Source: Tenebrio molitor (taxonomy: Eukaryota > Arthropoda > Insecta > Coleoptera > Tenebrionidae). Taken from it: DNA of 64,000 nucleotides. The notes under the pieces are model-generated. The model had not been told where the DNA came from and made no database searches. It saw nothing but the letters and a program-made list of their open reading frames with translations. The stretch spans positions 15,190,001-15,254,000 of the forward strand of contig NC_091048.1 in NCBI RefSeq assembly GCF_963966145.1. Reading direction: 5' to 3'. A program made the translations under genes and the position numbers. This document shows positions 22,021 to 32,900 of the stretch, piece by piece. Position 1 is the first letter of the stretch. Each line of letters opens with the position of its first letter.

Positions 22021-22400
22021 GTCTTTAAATAGCTATTTACGTATCAAGTACGCAAAATAGAGTTTTAGAGGACGAATCGTGATTAAGGACAAGGCGACGG
22101 AGTATAGGTACTATTTTTTATTATAACTGAATCGTAATCTCTGTTTTTGACAATAAAATGCGTGTCAAACCGGCCTTTTAAAGCACTAAAGCTTTAAAGT
22201 CGCTTAGGTAACAACAAATTCACAACGAAACAACAACAATTGACCATTTCTATATCAACGATTAATGAAACAGATTACTTCGGAAAAGGTAGGTATTTCA
22301 ATTTACTTTTCTTGTTATAATTTTCAGATTGTATTACAGGTATAAAAAATAGCGTATGATACACGTGTATAAGGGCCTTTAAACTCACTTATTTATTTTT
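22021..22400. repeat. Inverted copy of the repeat at 52,970-53,195
   Basis: CTTTAAAGTCGCTTAGGTAA, ACCATTTCTATATCAACGAT, ATTACTTCGGAAAAGGTA and AAAATAGCGTATGATACACG match the other region on the opposite strand. A type-B-like left end AATAGCTATTTACGTATCAA lies at 22,027 and a type-A-like end at 22,345. Confidence 0.65.
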
Positions 22401-22464
22401 CGTTTCCTACATTGCATTAAAATTACAATCTTCAAATTTGCAGTTTTCAAATTCTAAGGCACTG

Positions 22465-23488
22465 CAGTGGCGGCTTGTCAGGGGAGGCAAGTGAGGCAGT
22501 GCCTCCCCAAAAAAAAAAACACCAAAAAAATTTCCTTAAACATAATTTATTATATTAAATTATTTACTTGATTCGTTTTCGTACGTATATTTCACGAACT
22601 TGATGTTGTAAACACTGCAACGTTTAAAACAATTTTTAATTTCTGATGAAGGTACGTATAAACGCGTCCAATTGTATCGTTCTACATTGCATGTAAACAC
22701 TGCAAACGTGGCCGGAGGCAGACCGTGTCTTTACCTCCCCCAGCTGACCAAGATCCATAGAATTTATCCACACGAGATTGACCTTGAAATTTGCAAATAG
22801 CAAGCGTTAAATGCAGGGCAAGGGAAGTATACCTCCGGCATCAAACGCGCCTGCGTCAGAACCGAGCACCGTGGCTGCGTGGATATCAAATTCGGGAGGT
22901 TCGGGGTTCAAATCCCTGGCCAGACTGTAGGTGAATATTTTCAGAGGTTTTCCTCGTCTAGTCGTGTAGAATACTTGTTCACCAGGTACGCTTTTAATTT
23001 ATTGAATAATTATCAAGACAAATTATTTATAAAAGAATTGGGGAGACCACGTCCCGACCTTCCAAATTTGCAAACCGTTGCAGGTAGGTCAAAATGGCGT
23101 TTTAATGCTTCGTGAGATAATACTCGTATTTGTAAGTGGCTCACAAGAAGTAATGTACGTAATAAATTGTATTCCTGGCAGTGTATACTTTTTAATCAGC
23201 GATCAGAAAATTCAGTATGGTGCAAATTAGGATACAGTGATTTAAAAAATGTATTCCCTTCAAGTGAAAAGCATGGAAAAGTCTAAAGATTAAAGAACAC
23301 ATTAATCCAAGTGTGCCAGTTTCAGTTACTTGGCAAATTAGATGATGCGATAAAAATTCACATTGAGTTTCATAATCTTTACGTTAAATATAATCGCGAT
23401 ATAATTAAAAGATTAATTATTGATTGTACAATTTTTTAATCTTGTCAAAACTTGCCTCCCCCATTTACGAATTCACGAGCCGCCACTG
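22465..23488. mobile_element. hAT-like element 2
   Basis: CAGTGGCGGCTTGT and ACGAGCCGCCACTG are inverted ends. The right flank GGCACTAG and left flank GGCACTG agree as an 8-bp target duplication with one base lost. Subterminal GAGGCAGTGCCTCCCC resembles the CAGTGCCCACCC of element 1. It has no transposase, but contains a tRNA-like head at 22,868-22,935. Confidence 0.85.
22868..22935 (+). ncRNA. tRNA-like segment with Pol III boxes (SINE head or tRNA relic)
   Basis: GTGGCTGCGTGG fits an A box, and GGTTCAAATCC fits a B box. The T-arm CGGGG-TTCAAAT-CCCTG is intact. Spacing is compatible with an internal Pol III promoter, but I cannot fold a full acceptor stem, so this is a tRNA-derived SINE head or decayed tRNA inside hAT-like element 2. 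Confidence 0.55.
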
Positions 23489-23795
23489 GGCACTAGTAAT
23501 TTCTACTTCCCTTGTTATTGGTACTTGAAGTTCCTATTAATAAAGTCTACAAGGCTGTCTAAATTATCCGATGTACTTTCTGTAAATTTCCAGTTAAAAT
23601 ATTCCCAAAATGGTGAATGATCGCGAATTGTAATTTTTAGTATCCTGAACTTTAACTAAAACAACAGAGCCCAAAATTTCGATATCTCTCAATGTCAAAT
23701 TGGTGAAATCATTGCATCACAAGCGCCGGTCAGACATAACCTACAATAATAATAATTTATAATAATTCTTCCTCTAGGGAACTCAGAAATTTTAC

Positions 23796-23976
23796 CTTTG
23801 TAGTTAGATACATCATGAGCATTATGTAGGTAGCATACACTTTGCGGGACTTTGGTGAGCTAGATCCTAGGTACACACTGTTTGCCTCGATCTGCATTAA
23901 TTCTGCGCTACGCATTTCGTTTTCAATTGTATCGGACATTCGGACATACAGTTAATTTCAAAATTATAGAGTACAC
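23796..23976 (-). CDS. Candidate first coding exon of an unrecognised minus-strand gene
   Basis: On the minus strand the acceptor TTGATTTTCAG ends at 23,977, and a donor AAG|GTAAAA closes the exon at 23,796. The ATG at 23,937-23,939 opens 48 codons: MSDTIENEMRSAELMQIEAN, then SVYLGSSSPKSRKVY and a hydrophobic ATYIMLMMYLTTK. The bases between acceptor and ATG contain an in-frame stop, so they would be 5' UTR. It could be the cytoplasmic N-terminus of a small membrane protein; no family was recognised and no following exon was found. Confidence 0.4.
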
Positions 23977-25180
23977 CTGAAAATCAAGAAGTCGATTTAT
24001 TACAGTTTTTTCCACATGTAAAGATGTCTTTTTGAAATTTTAATGTCATAGGTTAGGTAAGTTTGGCAACATAAAACGCGGGTGATATTTTAGAACACCA
24101 TAATATTGTCTGTTTTATCTTCTGCACGGTGTTCCTCGCGATGTTATAATACTGGGCTCTCCTCCGCATCGACCACGACCACCCTTCTGCTAATTTGGAA
24201 AGATGAGTACTTTCGCGTTTTCGGTTACATTAGGCATTTTGATTGTCAAAATTGACATTGATCATTGACAAAAAATGTAAGTGCATTTCACAGTGTAGAA
24301 AATTAGGTGTTCAATCGCGGCCAAAAGTGAATGTTTTTCTTTAATAGTTTGATTTTTACCTTAAATCATATAGGCGTCCTAAAGTGTTACAGTTTGATAC
24401 TAGCGTTAAAAAATTATTGAAAGTATTTTTTTTTAAATCCCATGACATCTCACTCCGATTCAGACAGCTATAACGAGTGTTTTTTAAATGTACTTTACGG
24501 GTAACGGATCACCGATAAGCTGTTTAAATCTTACGCTTTTATACGAGCGGTGCGTTCTCAATCGACTCTCTAACGCCAACTTCGACGCCAAATTAAAAAA
24601 AAAAACACCCTTTAGTCTGTCTCAATTCTAAATTTCCACCAAAACTGCATTCTACGTTAGAAATACAACCGGCAACACTGTTTGGTGAAAAATGCGTCAT
24701 CTTATATTTGTGAGGTTATCATTCTCTGTGTCCGTTTTTACTACTCAAAATTTTATAATAAAGGAAAAGAACGTGCTAACCTTTTTATCTCTTCGAAACA
24801 TTTTACTAGAGCATTTTTCATTTTAGCGTCAAGTAAATTACGTTGTTTTCGAATCATTTTTATAAAATAATTATATTGCTAACTTTAGTTATAACAATCC
24901 CCAGTTTAGAAATATTTTTCTCCACGACCGTTAGTGAATGTAATACTAATAATTCCGAAATCATTTTTAAAAATAGAAAGTAAAAATTCTCACTCTTGGG
25001 ATTGGAATATTTATTCTGAAACACTTGCTTTTTATGTGTTTTGCATGTATTTTCATTCCATAACAAGTAACTGAATGAATATTCCATAATTATGCTCAAC
25101 CAAATACATAGATTGTCATGGATTTCAAAACTGTCAGTGTCAGATATCAATGCGATGTCCTAATTGTTTTGTGACAAGTT
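23977..25180. other. Stretch without a convincing gene
   Basis: At about 24,060-24,190 the minus strand has an acceptor-like TTAGCAG and a 40-codon open frame (SMRRRAQYYNIARNTVQKIK) ending in a stop; I cannot connect it to anything. The rest is AT-rich. Confidence 0.25.
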
Positions 25181-25183
25181 TTA

Positions 25184-25740
25184 TTCGGAATCGTATTGTA
25201 ATATGTACATTCCTAACCTTATACGAAGGCGGAAAGTTAATCATTGCTTTTTATCTTTACTTCCCTCTCTTGGTCAGTAATAGGCCTCTTTTCGCCCTAT
25301 TATAAGGTTTTTCCAGTGGCGTACTTACTGAAAGTCGAAAAACAGTAGAAATGAAACTGCATCAAATTAATTGTTTGTTTGCTAAAAATGTAATGATTCC
25401 GAATAAAATAGTATACAAACCTCAGTGGGAATGTGTTTCATTCCTGTCTCGAGCATTAGTTCACCTCGGCTACGCCTTGGTAAACTATCTTAGCTCTCTA
25501 CAGGAATGAAACACTTCCACCTCGGTATGTAATCTACTATTATTCGGAATCGTATTGTAATATGCGCATTCCTAACCTTATATGAGGGCGGAAAGTTAAC
25601 CATTCCTTTTTATCTTTACTTCCCTCTCTTGGTCTGTAATAAGCCACTTTCCGCCCTGTTATAAGGTTTTTCGAGTGGCGTACTTAGTGGAAGTCGAAAA
25701 ACGTGGAAATGAAACTGCATCAATGTCACTTCATTTTTTG
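25184..25740. repeat. Direct repeat of about 185 bp flanking a palindrome
   Basis: ATTCGGAATCGTATTGTAAT through GAAATGAAACTGCATCAA occurs at about 25,177-25,360 and 25,546-25,725, roughly 90% identical by eye. Each copy contains a hairpin (GGCGGAAAG against CTTTCCGCC in the second). The palindrome 25,384-25,557 lies between, and its outer arms overlap the repeat starts. Confidence 0.75.
25384..25557. repeat. Type-A hairpin, long stem
   Basis: The outer GATTCCGAATA/TATTCGGAATC pair is followed by ATAGTATAC against TCTACTAT, GGGAATGTGTTTCATTCCTG against CAGGAATGAAACACTTCC and AGTT.ACC/GGT.AACT, with a TCGGCTACGCCTT loop. Confidence 0.85.
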
Positions 25741-26059
25741 AGAAATATTTGTCTAAGAGCAGAAGCACAGGTCGATAAGAATGTATATCCCTTTATTACA
25801 TCCGTTTACATAAACATTTCAAAGTGCCCTTAATTATGTTTGAAGCGTTTTTTGACTGTTTTTTTTTCTTCACATAGCAAGATAGCCGTTCAACGTTAAA
25901 AAGTAAACTTTAGACTTTAGTGATATTATTGAACCTTCAAGTACTAATAATATTGCAACAAGAGAACTAGGAATTACTGGTGCCTTGTTATAAGTTTGAA
26001 AATTGTCAATTTACTGTAACTGCAGTAAAAGAAAATAAATTAGTTCATGTCAATTTTTT

Positions 26060-26610
26060 TTTTGTTGTCCGCTGATCACCTGATTCAAATCCATGTGATT
26101 TTTTCTTGTGGGGAAACATTAAACAATTAGTGTACGCTACCCCGATTAACACTATTGAAGAACTAACCGCTCATGTTACGCAAGTGACTGAAAATATTCG
26201 GGCGAATCCCATAGCATCATAATGCTAGTTCGGACACAAGGGAACAAGTCTGTATTGACAACGCAGGGAGGCATTTTGAAAATTTATTATATCTCCAATA
26301 ATAATAATAATCAAAGAGGTAAATTTATGTATTACATACTAACCTAGCCCAACTACTAACAAGTCGTGCTTTTTTTATGTTAGTTTTTACGGAAGAAAAT
26401 GTACCCGTTTTTATGTTTATTTGAATGACTTTTTTAGTTCTTTATTATGAATGAACGTCTAAATCGTAATACCACAGGCGTGAACGATTAATTTTTAATT
26501 TTAACTCTACAACGGCACATTTTCAGAAAAAATGGTAAATAAAAATGTTGATTCTTTTGACAAGTTCTCTTTGTAGTTAAAGTTTCTACATGAACTTCCA
26601 TAACACCCTG
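26060..26610 (+). pseudogene. Mariner-type transposase C-terminal relic with right TIR
   Basis: At about 26,110-26,280 the plus strand gives WGNIKQLVYATPINTIEELT, then AHVTQVTENIRANP and, after a frame change, an NAGRHFENLL end. This is the family's FLWGxLKxLVYxTPxxTIEEL...GGHFExLL tail. The matching right terminal repeat, ACTTCCATAACACCCTG plus TA, ends at 26,610-26,612. The N-terminal and catalytic parts are gone. Confidence 0.65.
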
Positions 26611-26612
26611 TA

Positions 26613-26828
26613 TATCATTCAGAGTAGAAGGTCTTTTTGTGCTTCGCCCAGTTGTCGACCTAGACTTCGTATCGGTCTTCAATGTCTGGGCTCTCGAGAA
26701 AGACTGTTTTTGAATTTTTGAAAGCAAACGAAGAAATATAAGCCTTGGAAAACGGGGAAAAAGACGACGAAAACAGGCAATGAATAACAGAAACGATATT
26801 TGACACTTACCAGAGGCTTGGCGGTCAT
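26613..26828 (-). CDS. Candidate 5' exons of a minus-strand gene, cut by a transposon
   Basis: A minus-strand ATG at 26,828 in ACAAACATGACC context gives MTAKPL and a perfect donor CTG|GTAAGT at 26,811. In phase, the acceptor TTCAAAAACAG (26,704) opens SFSRAQTLKTDTKSRSTTGR and then STKRPSTLND up to 26,613. There the right TIR of the transposon relic begins in mid-codon. The Ser/Thr/Lys-rich product is not recognised. Either the element disrupts this exon or the resemblance is chance. Confidence 0.3.
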
Positions 26829-27818
26829 GTTTGTTGTAGTCTGGTGCTAGATCTTATCGTCGAAAGGTGGCAAACTATTTTTTCCGATTCTACGATACCA
26901 CAATCATTTTGAAGTACTTTGTAATTTGCGTTCACAATAATCTCATAATAAAGCCCAAACGGGTGTCGAAAGAGCTTTCTTTCTTGTGTTATGTATCGCT
27001 ACGGAACTTTTTAATAATATCTTCTAATATATAAAATTCTCGTGTCACAGTTTTAGTTATCATACTCCTCCGAAACGGCTTGACCGATTTTGATGAAATT
27101 TTATATGTATGTTCAGTAGGTCTGAGAATAGGTTGTTATCTATTTTTTATGCCCCTAAGTGATAAGGGTGGCCTCCCCAAAAAAAATTTTTTTATTTTTT
27201 GGACAAAATTGTTTCTTTTTATATTTTTATGATGTGGCATTAAAAAATACATACAACCCTAAATTTTCACCCTTTTACCATCAACCCCTATTTTTTAATA
27301 GCGATATTAGTAATTCAATAATTTTAAACCCCGGTCGATAACTTGATCGTTCAGTTAATTCAGTGATTTCATATAACCTCAAAAGTACTCGACATGTGTC
27401 ACGAGCTCACACCAATGATTTTTATTGTGTTACACATTGTTGGATTTGTCTCCGCCCCGATTAGCAGAATAACTATTAAAACATCGAATAACTAACGAAA
27501 AAAAAATTATCAAGAAAATTCATTTTGTAAGGTTATGTCATCTGTCATTGTGCGCGCATTGACAATTTGAACTTTGATTTGAACTTAATTGAGATTTAAC
27601 GTCAGCTGAGTTTTGACACCAAGTGTGATCTCAATGGTGATCAACACGTATTACTGTTACCTATTTTTGCATTGTACAGGGTGCGACAACATAACTTCCT
27701 TTTTTGAAATGCGCGCCATTCAGACCGTAATGGAGCGGGAGTGGTCTCATTCGGAAGCCGTGGTCCCGTGGTTTTAAAGATTTGTTCCCTATCTCTGTCA
27801 GCTGCCATCATGCGTTGT

Positions 27819-28051
27819 CAGGAGGGAGCACTATTTGAAAAAAGCGGAAATGCCGCGTAAATGCGCACTGCCATAAAGGGGTACTAAATGCAGAGCGCAC
27901 CATGTGGAAAGATCCCAGCAGAGGGCCAGCAGTGTCACTAACGCTTGCGCGAGTTTGTGAAGAGTCATAAAGTGGTACCAGAGAGTGGCCGACTGATACC
28001 GCATCTAAAGCATTTACGGTATAGGAGGGCTATAGGGAATGCTCCCTCCTG
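27819..28051. mobile_element. Insertion with 12-bp TIR in Helitron 2
   Basis: CAGGAGGGAGCA and TGCTCCCTCCTG are perfect inverted ends of a 233-bp piece absent from the same place in Helitron 1 (near 15,865). No clear target duplication was seen. Confidence 0.7.
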
Positions 28052-28069
28052 TTAATACTACCTCCATGG

Positions 28070-28424
28070 TTGGAAGAGTGGAGATGGAGACCCTGCGTTT
28101 GCCGTCGAGGTCTACTTTTCAAACCGATATTCTGTGATCGCAACCCTTCCGAAATCGCTTCAATGTTGGGTCGTGTCCCGAACCAGAAATCAATTGTTAC
28201 ATGGGTCACTACGTTCAGACAAACCGGAAGTGCGACAAGACGAAGAACTGGAGTTTCACTTCAATAAGGGGCAATTTGTAGTAGAGAACTCGCTCGCCAG
28301 ATTTGGCCCCTTGAGACTTTGTTTATGGGTTTTTTTGAAATCTCGCGTTTATATCAACCATCTAAGGACCCTACAAGACCTGAAGGCCAAAATCCGTGCA
28401 GAAATTGCACATCACGTGACGTGA
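28070..28424 (+). pseudogene. Transposase remnant carried in Helitron 2
   Basis: One frame reads GRVPNQKSIVTWVTTFRQTG and then SATRRRTGVS, the recognition-helix part of the N-terminal domain of insect mariner-type transposases. A second frame gives FLKSRVYINHLRTLQDLKAK and IRAEIAHHVT, from near the C-terminus. The catalytic D,D residues between are deleted. Same structure as in Helitron 1. Confidence 0.65.
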
Positions 28425-28479
28425 ATACGAATGAATAATCTCCGTCGGAGGGCGTAGTGCTTAGCATTAAATTAAGGTA

Positions 28480-28727
28480 CAGTTGGTTGCAAAAAAAAAA
28501 CGGGAACTGTCAGAATAAAATTGACAAATTTTTACAATTTTCTCATAGTGTGTGAAACCTTCTTACGAGAGATAGGTTAGAATTAGAGCCAAAATTCAGA
28601 CATTTTTAGAAATTATTTGATAGGTATTGTCGAGTAGACAATTAATTGACAAATGGACAAAACAAATTTACATTAAATAATTAAATAAAAAAATTTCGTT
28701 TCCCGTTTTTTTTTTTGCAACCAACTG
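28480..28727. mobile_element. TA-flanked MITE in Helitron 2
   Basis: CAGTTGGTTGCAAAAAAAAA and its inverse TTTTTTTTTGCAACCAACTG bound 248 bp, flanked by TA. Helitron 1 lacks it at the equivalent place. Confidence 0.85.
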
Positions 28728-28882
28728 TATTAAATTTGTTTGTGTATGCATTAAATCATTAAATTTCAATTCATTTTAATTATTCATTTTATCTTAATAA
28801 AAAAACTTAATTTAATTCACCTAATAAGTTAACACAACATTTATTGATTCTGAGGCGGTACGAAGTTCGCCGGGTCAGCTAG

Positions 28883-29815
28883 TAATAATATGTAATATCA
28901 TCAGATCTACTAAAATTTCATTGAAATTAGTTGAGCTTGAAATAAATGAAACCTCTACAGAAAGAGGATTTTTTATTCATTTTTGGATTGAATTGACTTA
29001 ATGAATGATGGCAGATTTACACTAACTCATGTGTGCACTTCCCTTTTGTAAGAAGAAGCAGTACTTTATGCATACCTGTGCATGTTGCATAAATAACTAA
29101 CTACCTTTGTTTATTTTTACTAAAAAATAATATTTACAAATGCATTTAATTTTACAAAGACTGAGGGCCGGTTTCACCAACGTGAGTTAAATTTAACTAC
29201 AGATTAAAATATACGAAAACATTGTTATAACAATAGGTTACTAAAGTAACGAAGCATTTTAACCTACAGTTAACTTTAACTGGCGTTAGTGAAACCGGCC
29301 CTAACAGTAATATACAACAAAATAATATTTTTTAAGTTAAAAAGTAAACTTTAAAGATTAATCATTACGGAGGAAAATGATAGGAATGAGTGTTTTTAAG
29401 CTAATGCAGTTCCTATTAAGACAGTATTCCGTAACAACTCATGGATACTCGTATGTGTACGAAGTGTATGCAATTATTTACGTCACTTTTGAAAAGGAGA
29501 AGTTTTTTTACACAAAATATAGGAAAGTTTTTGTACTTTTTAAGTTCGATTAGCCAGGCTCCCCAGTTTACTCTCCTGTAAGAATGCAAATTTCTTATGT
29601 CTGCATAAATTTTCTTTATCCCTAGGCTAGAGAGGGTAATTTCTTCATTTATGTTGGAAAAACAACTTTAATAGCCTTGTGCCATCTAGTTTAATGTAAA
29701 GCGTTCATTTTTTACATGACATTATTATTTACTGCTGTTGGAAATTTTGTTATGGAAATTTTTATCCCACGCGTGTTTCCGCTTCAAGTGACGGGTCACT
29801 ATTGTAAAAATACAA
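28883..29815. other. Upstream region of the 29.8-kb gene
   Basis: Apart from the small element at 29,165-29,301, no gene or strong repeat was recognised. The promoter of the downstream gene may lie here, but no TATA or initiator could be assigned confidently. Confidence 0.3.
29165..29301. mobile_element. GGGCCGGTTTCA element, copy 1
   Basis: GGGCCGGTTTCACCAACG and the inverse with CGTTAGTGAAACCGGCCC enclose 137 bp. The flanks are TGA and TAA. A relative lies at 48,424-48,559 with exact TTA duplication. A 3-bp TWA-like target suggests the PIF/Harbinger superfamily (inference). Confidence 0.75.
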
Positions 29816-29957
29816 ATGTCCTCAAGAGTATCGCATAATGTGACGCCTTCCCCAGAAGCAAATGCATTCAACCATGTTCCAAACGTGTCCGATTTACAGA
29901 TATTATCGCTGCGCTCCCACCCAACTGTGCAAACGTCCTTCAACCCTTTGTCTTCCG
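29816..29957 (+). CDS. Exon 1 (proposed start) of the 29.8-kb gene
   Basis: The ATG at 29,816 is preceded in frame by a TGA at 29,789. It encodes MSSRVSHNVTPSPEANAFNH and further Ser/Pro-rich sequence to SFNPLSS, then donor G|GTAACG. The same DNA is open in another plus frame from 29,862 (Cys- and Arg-rich, less protein-like) that runs straight into exon 2. If that is used there is no first intron. Confidence 0.45.
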
Positions 29958-32900
29958 GTAACGTGTCAACCCGACCCTGCAATGTTCCATCGCCCACGAA
30001 AAGCTCCGACGGAAATTCACCATTATCGCGGTCAAGAAGCTGCCTACGCAATTAACGATTACGTCATGAGGACGACGGCGGTCAAGAGAACGGACACCCG
30101 TCCCGTAGATTCGGAAGGAGACGTTAATTCCAGACTGAACGATCTGGAAAATCTTCTGACTAAATTCGAAGACGAAGATGACGTTGAAGGGGAACAGCTC
30201 GAGATATCTGGAGTCAGCGATATATCTAAAATTTTAAAACCCAAGGTAACGTTTCCGGCGTCTCGTCTTTAACAATTTAACCAGTTCAATTATTATTTTA
30301 ATTAATAATTTTTTTGCCGTAAAAGTTTGTCGAAGCTGACACTATCTGATTTATGACCGTTAATTACACGAATTAACCGTACATTAAAGAAATTTTTTGT
30401 TCTAAAATTTATTTTATGCCGACAAAGTACGCATAAAAATACAAAGGTTTGTCGTTTGGAAATGATACAATGTAAAACATTTAAATTTTAGTTTTGGTAT
30501 CAAGCCTCGGTCGAAATAAAATCCCAAGTGAAAAATATTTCAGATTCTACTACAACATTTGGAATTTAATACAAATAAGCTTGCACGTACCAGACTTTAA
30601 TTTATTTGATTCAGGTCCCGGCTTCGGTCAAGGCTAAACAAGATAAGATTTTAAAATTAAGGGCGGTGAAAACGAACGTAACGGAAACTGTCGCAACCAC
30701 CGAGAACGTTAACAAATTGGAAGTGAAGGAGGCGCCAGAAGAACCCTTAGAGATACTCCTTCAAAGACTGAACAAGGAGAATGTTAAACGGAAAGATGAG
30801 AAACATGACGACACGAATGAAAATAAAGAAGGGCTTCAAACGAAACCAGAAATTGGCAGCAGACATCAGAGACAGTCGGTTTACTTGGAACAGAAACCAC
30901 CACTTGACGACAACTCGGCTCTAGAACTACACAAGTCCAAAAGTTACATTGTCAGTTTAATAGACAAAGCTTTAAGCAAAGAACTGGGTACGGTTCCGGG
31001 AGATAAGTGTTCAAGAAAAGAGGTGAGATTATTTGATTACGTAAGAATTAGATAAAACTGATTTTTTTCAGTTTTTGAGTATGAACCCCAAAAAAGCTAT
31101 AGATTTGGTTAATCGGCACATCTCCCCAAAGATCTACGACAGAACCATGAGTCTTGACCTGACCACACCAGCGAGTACCTCAAAGAAAGACGAACAACAG
31201 TGTGTTTGCAAAAACGGTAAACTCATCATAATAAATTACAAATAATGAGGTTACGGTTGAATGTTGAGAATCGTGAAATAATTTATAGCGTGCAGGGTAT
31301 TTTTAAATTGTTGGCCTTATTAATTTAAATGGGCTGTACTTGCCTGTTCACGTGAATTATTTTACTATTTTAACACGCAATGTTCCATCGATCTCTGAAA
31401 TTGTCACCCCCTAATTTACATTTAATTCCACACATCTCACACATGATTTTAATAATGAGACAAACTTGTTTCGTGTAATTAAATTATAAATCCGAAATGT
31501 GAACATTTTTCTATCAATGAATCGTTTATTAATGGATTTAAGTTTACTACTCAAAAAATTAAAGTAGTCACTTTTTTGAACTTCTATTTTTTTATATTTA
31601 AAGTAATTTTAATCAAACTTGGAATATCTATTAAACCGTCATGTATTCAAATAATTACAAAATTACAAAAACTTAGAGCCGCAAATGTTCGAACAATACA
31701 AAAACTAAAACGAAAAAAAAAACACTTTAGAATAAATGTTTAAGCAGACTTTGGGCCATTTTAGTTTTAAGCAATAACAGATCAGTCTGACAGTTCACCA
31801 ACATTTAAAACAACGTATTCCTGAGGAATAACAAACTTTCTTGTGGTTTTGTTTTTGGTGTCTGGAAGTGTTACTACAATTATGCCTTCAGTGGTGTCAA
31901 TATCTGTCAATTTTAACTTATAAAGTTCGTCGCACCGACAAGTGCCCGTAATTCCTGTTATAAGTACGACCTATAACGAATGGAAATACTCCATACAATC
32001 ATGGAGTAAAGTTGTTGCTCATTACATAGAGGTCGTGCAAAAAATACTTTTTCTACTTTGCTGACACCTAAAACAGTTTCACAAAGATCAATTTTATAGG
32101 TAGCATCGTTTCTAGTGATTATTGAATATGGGGTTTGTATTGATAATAAATTTCAATGTTAAATGCGATGTCATTTGAACCTGAATCCATGTTTTGGATC
32201 AAAATAAACTATTAAGGGGGTAGATTAGTATTGGGACTCTAGTCACTAGAAAATTATTTTATATTAAAAAAAATTAAATTAATGAAGCCGAGTAGAAAAA
32301 ATAGCATGTTACACTCGTTTCAAAAGACATGTTGTCGAACCCGTTCCTTTAGAGCACTCACTGCGTTCGTCGTGCTCTAAACCCTCTCGTTCGATAATAG
32401 ATTGTCTTGTGCAACTCATATAACAATATACTATTTCACTCGTGGATATGTCTATTATTCATTTGGATGATTACAGCACTCGCCTACTGTTCGAGCTGCA
32501 AAGTTCAACCTCGTGAGTAATAGTCATCGTTACTTTCTCATTGAATAATACTATTTGACTACCTAAATCAACAGATAGTGTTTTTTTTTTTTTTAGCACA
32601 GATTATTTATAAACTACTAACGGTCAGCAGTAACAAATGTCATTACTAAGAATATTAGTTTCTTAATACTTATCTTCGTGAATTTCGGATTTATAGATAT
32701 TCGCTGCCCAATGCGCATGTTGACCACTTTCTTGTTATAGGTGTGGAACACGCATAACTCCAACTAAGTTTTTGTCGGCAGGCCAAAGTTAGATCATTAA
32801 TACAATTTTAAAAAAACTCCTCGAACTAATTCAATTTTCTTCTTATGCTTTCATTGATACCATGTGACGTATTATGTACAGGGTGATTCAAGTTTTACCG

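Larger units (their letters stand above)
27020..28882 (+). mobile_element. Helitron 2, non-autonomous
   Basis: The 5' end TCTTCTAATATATAAAATTC followed by TCGTGTCACAG and CTCCTCCGAAACGGCTTGAC is characteristic of insect Helitrons. The 3' end has the GGCGGTACGAAGTTCGCC hairpin and ends CTAG before T. There is an A before the 5' end. Two DNA elements are inserted at 27,819-28,051 and 28,480-28,727. No Rep/helicase is encoded. Confidence 0.8.

Noticed and set aside
29725..30051. Minus-strand 108-codon frame opposite exons 1-2 of the 29.8-kb gene
   Set aside because: The plus strand has phase-matched splice sites and exon continuity; the minus frame has none.
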